From: Treponema sp.
GTDB taxonomy: Bacteria > Spirochaetota > Spirochaetia > Treponematales > Breznakiellaceae
NCBI GenBank assembly: GCA_031275035.1
Contig: JAISPH010000214.1
Coordinates: 1-5,885 of the forward strand
DNA length: 5,885 bases
Direction of reading: 5' to 3'
In this document: one piece after another, positions 1 to 5,232 of the stretch
How positions within the stretch are numbered: position 1 is the first letter of the stretch
Layout: each line of letters opens with the position of its first letter
The notes under the pieces: model-generated
What the model was told of the DNA's origin: nothing
Database searches by the model: none
Seen by the model: the letters and a program-made list of their open reading frames with translations, nothing else
Program-made: the position numbers and the translations under genes

Positions 1-290
1 AGCGGGCGGCGGCAAATAAGGACCTGGCCCATCTTTCCTTTGATGAACGGATGGCCTACTACAAACAGAAGTACCAGGCCGGACCCGAGGCAGGACACGC
101 CGCCGGGGGAGCCGTAAAACAGGACTCCCGGAACAAAGGGCGGCGGCAGGGCCGGAGCCGGAACGAAAGCCGCGGCAGAGGGCGGCAGGGCCAGGAAAGG
201 CCTGCGCCGGAAAAAGCCGCTTCCCCTTCGGCGCCGCCGAAGCAGGGTCTTGTCGGCAGGTTCCTTGGAATTTTCAAAAAGAAGAACTGA
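1..290 (+). CDS. C-terminal end of a basic, probably RNA-binding protein (possibly DEAD-box RNA helicase)
   Basis: The frame is open from the left window edge (codons in phase from position 3) to a TGA at 288-290, so the gene starts outside the window. About 95 residues are visible. They begin with a short probably helical stretch (LSFDERMAYYKQKY) and continue into a low-complexity tail rich in Arg, Gly, Gln and Lys, including RGRGRQGQ. A Pro/Ala-rich spacer follows, and the protein ends in a short amphipathic segment, GLVGRFLGIFKKKN. No catalytic domain is visible. Arg/Gly-rich basic tails are typical of bacterial DEAD-box helicases and other RNA-binding proteins, and I infer a helicase tail mainly from that style and the adjacent translation-related gene. 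The ATG at 51 is an internal methionine: the frame continues upstream without a stop, and the sequence before it (AAANKDLAHLSFDER) reads as normal protein. The next gene starts 33 bases downstream, so co-transcription is likely. The coding call is fairly secure and the product is not. Confidence 0.6.
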   Translation, partial: RAAANKDLAHLSFDERMAYYKQKYQAGPEAGHAAGGAVKQDSRNKGRRQGRSRNESRGRGRQGQERPAPEKAASPSAPPKQGLVGRFLGIFKKKN

Positions 291-323
291 CGCCCGGCGC
301 AGCGCAGATTATGGAGCAGAGCA

Positions 324-1946
324 GTGATCACCGTCAACGATGTGTGCCTCGGTTATGGAGAGCGTACCCTCTTCAAAGAGGTTAATCTTAAATTTACCCC
401 CGGAAACTGTTACGGCATTATAGGCGCCAACGGAGCGGGGAAGTCCACCTTTCTGAAAATTCTCTCCGGGGAAACCGGCTGCGACAAGGGGGAGATCTCC
501 CTGGGCCCGGGCCAGCGCATCGCCGTATTAAAACAGGATCACTTTGCCTTTGAAAAATACTCCGCCATGGAAGCGGTGATCATGGGCTACCCCAAACTCT
601 ACGGGGTGCAGAAGGAACGGGAAGCGATCTACGCCAAGGAAGACTTTTCCGAGGCGGACGGTATGCGGGCCAGCGAGCTTGAGGCGGAGTTTGCCGACCT
701 GGGGGGATGGGAGGCGGAAGCCCAGGCGGGGCAGCTCCTCTCCGGGCTGGGACTGGAAGAGACGGACCAGGGCAGGCTCATGTCGGAACTGGACGAAACA
801 AAGAAGGTCCGGGTGCTCCTGGCCCAGGCCCTTTTCGGCAGCCCCGACATACTGCTTCTGGACGAGCCCACCAACGGCTTGGATCTGGAATCCATCTCCT
901 GGCTGGAGGACTTTCTCATTGATTTTCCCAACACGGTGATCGTCGTTTCCCACGACCGGCATTTTCTCAATTCGGTCTGTACCCACATCTGCGATATTGA
1001 TTTCGGCAGGATCACCCTCTATTCAGGAAACTACGATTTCTGGTACCAGATGAGCCAGATGCTTCAGCGCCAAGCCAAGGATCAGCAGAAAAAAAACGAA
1101 GAAAAGGCCAGGGAACTGCGGGAATTCATTCAGCGCTTTGCGTCCAACGCCGCCAAAAGCAGGCAGGCCACCAGCCGCAAAAAGGTGCTGGAAAAGCTGA
1201 ACCTGGAAAACGTGGCGGTTACCGGCAGAAAATTTCCCTATGTGAGCTTCAAGCCCAGCCGGGAGATAGGCAACAATGTACTGAGAATAGAAAAACTTTC
1301 CGCCCCCGGAGGACCGGAGGATTTTTCCCTCCTGGTGAACCGGGGTGATAAAATCGCCTTTGTAGGGATCGAACATCAGGCGAAGACCAGCCTCTTCGAT
1401 ATCATCGCCGGAACGGGAAAGGCCGGATCCGGGGATTTTTACTGGGGTCAGACTACGAATTTTTCATATTTTCCCAAGGAGAACAGCGCCTTTTTCGATT
1501 CCGGCCTCTCCATCACCGACTGGCTCAGACAGTACTCGCCGGACGAAGATGAAAGCTATGTCCGGGGTTTCCTGGGACGCATGCTTTTCTCCGGGGACGA
1601 AGCGCTGAAACCGGTAAACGTCCTCTCCGGGGGTGAGCGGGTCCGGTGTATGCTGGCCCGGATGATGCTTTCCGGCGCCAATGTGCTTATCCTGGATGAG
1701 CCCACCAATCACCTGGATCTGGAGGCCATCACTGCCCTGAACGACGGCCTTATCAGCTTTCCCGGGGTTATCCTCTTCAATTCCCACGATCATGAATTTG
1801 TCAATTCCGTAGCGAACCGGATCGTAGAAATCGTACCCGGGGGGCTCATCGACAGGATGATGCCCTTTGACGATTACCTGAAAGATGAGTCGGTAAAGGC
1901 CCTGCGGGCCGAAGCTTATCATCATGTGGAGCGCCTGCAGATATAG
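324..1946 (+). CDS. ybiT: ABC-F family ATPase, YbiT-like (ribosome-associated)
   Basis: This 540-residue soluble protein has two ABC ATPase domains and no membrane segment, as expected for ABC-F proteins, which bind the ribosomal E site and influence the P-site tRNA. Domain 1 has Walker A GANGAGKST (34-42), Q-loop Gln71, a degenerate signature MSELDETKKVR (153-163), Walker B with Asp180/Glu181 in LLLDEPTN, and switch His210 in SHDRHF. A charged linker at about 240-298, with KSRQATSR, corresponds to the P-site tRNA interaction motif. Domain 2 has a degenerate Walker A GIEHQAKTS (348-356), Lys385 where the Q-loop Gln is expected, a good signature LSGGERVR (434-441), Walker B Asp458/Glu459 and His488. 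Order, length and motifs such as VRVLLAQALF match the YbiT branch rather than EttA, Uup or YheS. The start is GTG at 324, preceded by GGAG at 313-316 with seven bases between; the ATG at 311 is out of frame. The stop is TAG. It follows the previous gene by 33 bases. Confidence 0.93.
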   Translation: MITVNDVCLGYGERTLFKEVNLKFTPGNCYGIIGANGAGKSTFLKILSGETGCDKGEISLGPGQRIAVLKQDHFAFEKYSAMEAVIMGYPKLYGVQKEREAIYAKEDFSEADGMRASELEAEFADLGGWEAEAQAGQLLSGLGLEETDQGRLMSELDETKKVRVLLAQALFGSPDILLLDEPTNGLDLESISWLEDFLIDFPNTVIVVSHDRHFLNSVCTHICDIDFGRITLYSGNYDFWYQMSQMLQRQAKDQQKKNEEKARELREFIQRFASNAAKSRQATSRKKVLEKLNLENVAVTGRKFPYVSFKPSREIGNNVLRIEKLSAPGGPEDFSLLVNRGDKIAFVGIEHQAKTSLFDIIAGTGKAGSGDFYWGQTTNFSYFPKENSAFFDSGLSITDWLRQYSPDEDESYVRGFLGRMLFSGDEALKPVNVLSGGERVRCMLARMMLSGANVLILDEPTNHLDLEAITALNDGLISFPGVILFNSHDHEFVNSVANRIVEIVPGGLIDRMMPFDDYLKDESVKALRAEAYHHVERLQI

Positions 1947-2010
1947 GACCGGTAAACAGGCGGCCCGGGGCCGGGTATCGATCCGGCGGAAAACCTGCCG
2001 GACGCCGATC
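1947..2010. other. Short convergent intergenic gap with a GC hairpin and no T-tract
   Basis: The 64 bases lie between two genes that end towards each other. The clearest structure is a hairpin at 1983-2001: the arm CCGGCGG pairs with CTGCCGG, seven pairs including one G-T wobble, around an A-rich loop of five bases. A GC-rich imperfect palindrome, CGGCCCGGGGCCG, lies at 1961-1973. Neither is followed by a run of T on either strand, so neither is a canonical intrinsic terminator. The hairpin may still stop or slow transcription, or protect the mRNA ends, but the sequence alone does not show this. Confidence 0.35.
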
Positions 2011-3402
2011 CTACGGGATATTGAAGTAATACCGTTCCAGATAGGCAATCCGCCGTCTTGCATCGTCATAGCGGGAACTTTGGGGATATTCCCGAACCAG
2101 CCGCCGGTAATAGTCCAGCGCGGAACGTATGTCCCGGGCGGGGCTGTTCGCTTCCAGGATCTGGCCGTAAAGCCACCAGGCTTCGTCGCTGCCCGCGGGA
2201 AACCGTTCCCTGAACTGTCCAAGGATCTCCAGAGCCGAAGCGATGCGTCCCGCATCGTACTCCGCCTGAGCCCGGCCTATATAGCCGCCGGGGGGAATAT
2301 CCGCGTCCTCCCGGGGCGTATCCGTACCGGAACCCTCCTGCGGCGGATCCTCGGCGGATCCCGTTCCCGGCGCCGCGCCGGGGTCTCCCCCGGACGGCGA
2401 TAGGCCTGCCGGCAGATCCGCCGGCGGACCCGGTATGCCGGACGAGGCTTCCCCCGCCCCGCCGTCTGAGGGCGGAGCCGGAATTGCAGGCCAGCGGGGC
2501 TCCGCTATAACCCGGCCCCGGTCTATGGGAGGATTGAACCACCCCGCTCCGGTCTGATCCGGCCCTTCACCGACTATGACCTGAACATAATCGTTCAAGA
2601 TATAATCCCGGATAAAATCTTCTTTGTAAAATTTAAGGGCGTAGGTCCCCGGTTCCGCCGCCCGGAAGACAAAGCTCTGCCCCTCGGGATCCAGGCGGCG
2701 GGAGTCATAATCTACCCCCCGGCGCTGTCCCAGTTCCCCCAGATACACCCAGCCGGTCCCCCGGAAGGGAATCTCGATAAGCTGGCCCGCAGTGGCCCGG
2801 ACAGTACGGGAAAAGGTAATCTCCTCTTCCCCGGCGGCGGGAGGGGGCCGGGCGGGCAGATCCGGCAGAGGGGCGGCGGGGACGGGCAAAGGTTCCCGGA
2901 CCGCCGGTGAAGGAGGCTCCGGTTCCACCGGCCGTATTGAGGCCGGCGGAGGGGGCGGCGGCGCGGGGACGGACGGTTCGGAGGGCGGCGCTGGCGCCGC
3001 CTCTGGCTGGGACGGTACGGACGGCGGGGGCGCCGGCGGCTCCGCCGGAGAAACAGCGGGCGGTTCCGCGGTCCTGGGTTCGGGAAGCGCCGCAGGCTCC
3101 GGTTCCGGCGGAGGAAGGGCCGGAGTATCCGATTCGGCAATATCAAGTCCGGGCTCAATCAGGGGAATTCCCTCCGGGGCGGAACCGGGGGGAGGCAACA
3201 GAACCGTAGTCTCCGCTTCTTCGGAGGCAGCCGCATCTTCCGTAGCGGCGGCCTCCATGCCGGCGGCCTGAACAGGCCCGGCAGGAACGCCGGGCGCAGC
3301 GGTATCCGCCGGAGGGGAACCGCTTTTACAGGAACCCGGAAGTCCCAGGATCAGCGCGGCGGCGATCAAAATAAGGGTCCCGTACTTCCGTTTACCGGTC
3401 AT
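2011..3402 (-). CDS. Proline-rich lipoprotein with beta domain and C-terminal TPR-like repeats
   Basis: The product has 463 residues and I do not recognise it as a named protein. Residues 1-24 form a lipoprotein signal peptide: basic MTGKRK, a hydrophobic core LILIAAALILG, then LPGSC with the probable lipidated Cys25. Pro at -3 departs from the strict enterobacterial lipobox but is tolerable in looser spirochaetal ones. Residues about 30-92 are Ala/Glu/Pro-rich and 93-190 are strongly proline-rich, likely an extended stalk. Residues 192-279 alternate hydrophobic and polar positions and look like a compact beta domain. A second Gly/Pro/Ala linker spans about 290-370. Residues 371-460 look like two TPR-type helical pairs, resembling the repeats of CpoB/BamD-like envelope proteins. 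The start ATG (3402-3400) is preceded by GGAAG seven bases away, and it overlaps the stop of the upstream membrane-protein gene as ATGA, so translation is probably coupled. It likely sits in the envelope facing the periplasm. The stop is TAG. Confidence 0.85.
   Translation of the reverse strand: MTGKRKYGTLILIAAALILGLPGSCKSGSPPADTAAPGVPAGPVQAAGMEAAATEDAAASEEAETTVLLPPPGSAPEGIPLIEPGLDIAESDTPALPPPEPEPAALPEPRTAEPPAVSPAEPPAPPPSVPSQPEAAPAPPSEPSVPAPPPPPPASIRPVEPEPPSPAVREPLPVPAAPLPDLPARPPPAAGEEEITFSRTVRATAGQLIEIPFRGTGWVYLGELGQRRGVDYDSRRLDPEGQSFVFRAAEPGTYALKFYKEDFIRDYILNDYVQVIVGEGPDQTGAGWFNPPIDRGRVIAEPRWPAIPAPPSDGGAGEASSGIPGPPADLPAGLSPSGGDPGAAPGTGSAEDPPQEGSGTDTPREDADIPPGGYIGRAQAEYDAGRIASALEILGQFRERFPAGSDEAWWLYGQILEANSPARDIRSALDYYRRLVREYPQSSRYDDARRRIAYLERYYFNIP
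2833..3126 (-). repeat. Low-complexity Pro/Ala/Glu-coding tract with GC palindromes
   Basis: This tract encodes residues 93-190 of the lipoprotein, a run of irregular PEP, PAP and PPP units with no fixed repeat length, including six or more consecutive prolines near residues 148-153. At DNA level the + strand is very G-rich, with runs of GGGGG at 2951-2955 and GGGG at 2965-2968. There are two near-perfect palindromes: GGCGGCGC-TG-GCGCCGCC at 2984-3001 and CCGGCGG-CT-CCGCCGG at 3033-3048. Codon bias for GC-rich Pro/Ala codons could produce these by chance. Such tracts often vary in length between strains, but this single sequence does not show variation. Confidence 0.6.
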
Positions 3403-3821
3403 GGAATATCTTCCAATAGAGCATCAATTTCCGTCCTAATCCGCTCCCGCCAAAGGGGATCCGAATTTTCCCGGGGATCAATCCAGTAGGGCCGCCCGTC
3501 ATCGGCGGTCCAGGTTTCCCGGCGTTCCCGTTCCAGCAGCAGTCCGGGAAGGAATTCCGGCTCGCCGGGCGGAAAAAGCTCCTCCTGGGGAATGGCCATG
3601 GGCCCGAAAGTACTTTCCAGGGATTGGGCGGTTTCGGCCTTTCCGCCCCCGGCAAAACCCGCGGCCAGCAGAACCGCCGTAAGGCAGAGCAGGATCATCC
3701 CTAAAAATCCGCCCAGGCAGATGACGACCAGCCGCCGCCGGGTTTCCAGCAGATTTTCCGCCTTTGACTTCCACTGTCCCAGTGTATCCCGGATCTTTTC
3801 CGCCGCAGTTCCCAATCCCAT
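3399..3821 (-). CDS. Small single-pass membrane protein of unknown function
   Basis: The product has 140 residues. Residues 1-30 are a charged, probably helical, cytoplasmic segment (EKIRDTLGQWKSKAENLLETRRR). About 31-56 form one strong transmembrane helix (LVVICLGGFLGMILLCLTAV and onwards), and 57-140 form an acidic, proline-containing outer domain. The many Arg and Lys residues just before the helix predict the N-terminus inside and the C-terminus in the periplasm. There is no signal-peptide cleavage site or lipobox. I do not recognise a family. The TGA stop overlaps the ATG of the lipoprotein gene by four bases, so the pair is almost certainly one operon and probably one functional unit. 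The start ATG at 3821-3819 is six bases after a TACAAT box. The only Shine-Dalgarno-like string, AAAAAAGG, ends 12 bases upstream, which is too far to be ideal. The real-gene call rests on the clean topology, the ATGA overlap and the divergent promoter. Confidence 0.82.
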   Translation of the reverse strand: MGLGTAAEKIRDTLGQWKSKAENLLETRRRLVVICLGGFLGMILLCLTAVLLAAGFAGGGKAETAQSLESTFGPMAIPQEELFPPGEPEFLPGLLLERERRETWTADDGRPYWIDPRENSDPLWRERIRTEIDALLEDIP

Positions 3822-3827
3822 ACTGCT

Positions 3828-3855
3828 ATTGTAACCTTTTTTCGCTCATTGCGAA
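3828..3855 (-). promoter_or_regulatory. Putative sigma70-type promoter of the membrane-protein/lipoprotein operon
   Basis: Reading the minus strand, a TTCGCA box (3855-3850, four of six matches to TTGACA) is followed by 16 bases and then TACAAT (3833-3828, five of six matches to TATAAT). Six bases separate the -10 box from the ATG at 3821, so transcription would begin at or very near the start codon. This is inferred from consensus matching only. Confidence 0.5.
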
Positions 3856-3856
3856 A
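3840..3856. promoter_or_regulatory. Inverted repeat between divergent promoters, possible operator
   Basis: TTTCGC (3840-3845) and GCGAAA (3851-3856) are perfect inverted arms around a five-base centre TCATT, extendable by a T-G and a T-A pair. The repeat overlaps the -35 elements of both divergent promoters, the position expected for an operator that controls both. The 17-bp size fits a dimeric DNA-binding protein site. No regulator gene is visible nearby, and a short repeat like this can occur by chance. Confidence 0.35.
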
Positions 3857-3877
3857 GATTTGCCAATCTGGTATAGT
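3849..3877 (+). promoter_or_regulatory. Putative extended -10 sigma70-type promoter for the small Cys protein-prfA unit
   Basis: TTGCGA (3849-3854, four of six matches) and TATAGT (3872-3877, five of six matches) are separated by exactly 17 bases. TGG immediately precedes the -10 hexamer, giving the extended -10 form TGnTATAnT. The ATG of the small gene begins at 3884, six bases after the -10 box, so the predicted transcription start coincides with the start codon. It is the best-matching promoter I see in the window and sits in the only AT-rich gap. Confidence 0.62.
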
Positions 3878-3883
3878 AATAGT

Positions 3884-4054
3884 ATGGAAATTGAAATTAA
3901 TGTCCGCGGCAACGGCGCCTGTCCCCTGTGTAATCTCAACGGGCGTTGCCGCGTGCAGGATACTCTCACCAAGGCTATGGAAACTTTCTCCAACGAAGAC
4001 GATCCCATGGAGCTGGTAGTTTACTCCTGTCCTCATTTTGAGGAGAAGATCTAA
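3884..4054 (+). CDS. 56-residue protein with four cysteines (CX2CX5C plus C), unknown function
   Basis: I do not recognise this protein. It has four cysteines: Cys13, Cys16 and Cys22 in [13 protein letters not shown], and Cys49 in SCPHF, with His51 nearby. This arrangement suggests a bound zinc ion or an iron-sulphur cluster. A CX2CX5C triplet with one distant cysteine also occurs in the 4Fe-4S sites of Cas4/AddB-type nucleases, but nothing else here resembles them. Residues 1-11 ([11 protein letters not shown]) look like a beta strand and about 24-38 like a helix. There is no signal peptide or membrane segment, so it is probably cytoplasmic. The ATG at 3884 is chosen because it follows a strong promoter and precedes the cysteine motif. 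A longer reading from an ATG at 3764 would run into the divergent gene on the other strand. No Shine-Dalgarno precedes the ATG. The TAA stop is one base before the prfA start, suggesting translational coupling. Confidence 0.75.
   Translation: MEIEINVRGNGACPLCNLNGRCRVQDTLTKAMETFSNEDDPMELVVYSCPHFEEKI
4041..4045 (+). promoter_or_regulatory. Shine-Dalgarno of prfA inside the small Cys gene
   Basis: AGGAG at 4041-4045 lies in the Glu53/Glu54 codons of the upstream gene, ten bases before the GTG at 4056. It decides the prfA start: the alternative in-frame TTG at 4038 has no such element upstream and lies before this site. Confidence 0.65.
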
Positions 4055-4055
4055 G

Positions 4056-5150
4056 GTGAATGAACGGCTGCAAGCCCTGTTACAACGTTATACCGAATTG
4101 CACAGTTTGATTCAAGACCCGGCTCTGGTAAAGGATCAAAAAAAATACCGGGACACCATGCGGGAATACGCCCAGCTCGGCGATATAGCCGCGGCCCGGC
4201 AGAAAATTGAAGACCTGGGCCTCCGGATTGCGGACGCCAAATTTATGGTTCAGGATGAAAAAGACGGGGAACTGCGGGAACTGGCCCGGGAGGAGCTGCG
4301 GGAACTGGAGGCGCAGCTTAAAGCTGCCGAGGACAGGCTGAAATTTCTCCTCGTCCCCAAGGACCCTCTGGACGAAAAAAACATCATCATGGAAATCCGC
4401 GCCGGAACCGGCGGGGACGAGGCCGCCCTCTTTGCGGCGGATCTCTACCGCATGTATTCCCGCTTTGCCGAAACCCGGGGCTGGAAATTCGAAATAATGA
4501 GTTCCAACGAAACCGAACTGGGAGGATTCAAGGAAATAATCTTCTCCATAAACGGCAGAAATGTATATGAAAATCTCCGCTACGAATCGGGGGTGCACCG
4601 GGTTCAGCGGGTACCCGCCACGGAGGCGTCGGGCCGTATCCATACCTCGGCGGTTACTGTGGCGGTGCTTCCCGAGGCGGACGAAACCGAGATCAACATA
4701 CGCCCGGAGGATCTCCGCATCGACGTGATGCGGGCGGGCGGGCCCGGAGGCCAGTGCGTTAATACCACCGATTCGGCGGTACGGATAACCCACCTCCCCA
4801 GCGGCATCACGGTCCATTGTCAGGACGAAAAGAGCCAGATTAAAAACAAGGCCAAGGCCATGCGCATACTCCGGGCCCGGATTTACGAGATGGAAGAGGC
4901 CAAAGCCCACTCCGAACGGGCGGAGGCCCGGAAGAGCCAGGTGGGCAGCGGCGACCGTTCCGAGCGGATCAGAACCTATAACTTTCCCCAGAACCGCCTG
5001 ACCGATCACCGGATCAACCTGACCCTCTACAAGCTTGACCTCATCATGCAGGGGGATGTGGAGGGACTCTTTGACGCCCTCAAGCTTTCCGCCCGGGAAG
5101 AAATGTTCCGGGCAAGACCCGACGCCGCCGGAACCGAGGCCGCCTCGTGA
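4056..5150 (+). CDS. prfA: Peptide chain release factor 1 (RF1)
   Basis: RF1 recognises UAA and UAG in the ribosomal A site and triggers release of the finished peptide. From the GTG start the product has 364 residues, close to the usual length of about 360. The N-terminal helical domain covers about 1-110. The stop-codon recognition motif PAT is at 187-189 within [14 protein letters not shown]; this PxT motif identifies RF1 rather than RF2. The catalytic GGQ is at 231-233 within [19 protein letters not shown], with Gln233 the methylation target of PrmC. The C-terminal hallmark [20 protein letters not shown] follows. GTG at 4056 is preferred to TTG at 4038 because it gives a standard N-terminus ([15 protein letters not shown]) and has AGGAG ten bases upstream. 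The gene starts one base after the upstream small gene and ends in TGA, which RF2 reads, not RF1. Cys after GGQ, where His is common, is a mild variation. prmC follows after 82 bases. Confidence 0.97.
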   Translation: MNERLQALLQRYTELHSLIQDPALVKDQKKYRDTMREYAQLGDIAAARQKIEDLGLRIADAKFMVQDEKDGELRELAREELRELEAQLKAAEDRLKFLLVPKDPLDEKNIIMEIRAGTGGDEAALFAADLYRMYSRFAETRGWKFEIMSSNETELGGFKEIIFSINGRNVYENLRYESGVHRVQRVPATEASGRIHTSAVTVAVLPEADETEINIRPEDLRIDVMRAGGPGGQCVNTTDSAVRITHLPSGITVHCQDEKSQIKNKAKAMRILRARIYEMEEAKAHSERAEARKSQVGSGDRSERIRTYNFPQNRLTDHRINLTLYKLDLIMQGDVEGLFDALKLSAREEMFRARPDAAGTEAAS

Positions 5151-5232
5151 GGAGCCCCCCATCCTGCAGACAGGGGGACGGGCGCGTCCCGTACCGGACG
5201 TGGCTTTAACGCGGTTCCGTTCCCGGTAAACC
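5151..5232 (+). other. 82-base prfA-prmC spacer with GC-rich hairpin potential
   Basis: No gene fits here. CCCCC (5156-5160) can pair with GGGGG (5173-5177), or CCTG (5163-5166) with CAGG (5171-5174). Next to them, ACGGG (5178-5182) pairs with CCCGT (5188-5192) around CGCGT. No T-run follows, so this does not look like an intrinsic terminator. A TAA at 5227-5229 is in frame with prmC and fixes its earliest start. No clear Shine-Dalgarno precedes the prmC ATG, and no convincing promoter is visible. Confidence 0.4.

Noticed and set aside
1464..2255. Minus-strand open frame (263 codons) opposite the ABC-F 3' end
   Set aside because: It overlaps both the ABC-F gene and the lipoprotein gene in other frames and shows no domain.
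2341..2362. Two tandem copies of an 11-base unit CGGCGGATCC(T/C)
   Set aside because: Only two copies, inside a GC-rich linker-coding region; likely chance from codon bias.
2941..2990. G-quadruplex candidate on the + strand
   Set aside because: Runs of three or more G are too few and too widely spaced for a canonical four-tract motif; only weak two-layer forms are possible.
2792..3271. Gly/Ala/Ser-rich + strand open frame opposite the lipoprotein
   Set aside because: It is the antisense shadow of the proline-rich tract; the low complexity mirrors Pro/Ala codons.
3764..4054. A 96-residue reading of the small cysteine gene starting at ATG 3764
   Set aside because: Its first 40 residues overlap the start of the divergent membrane-protein gene and the promoter region; the ATG at 3884 fits the promoter and leaves the cysteine motif intact.
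4038..4055. TTG start giving a 370-residue RF1
   Set aside because: It would add MRRRSK, overlap the upstream gene by 17 bases and precede the AGGAG site; GTG at 4056 is better supported.
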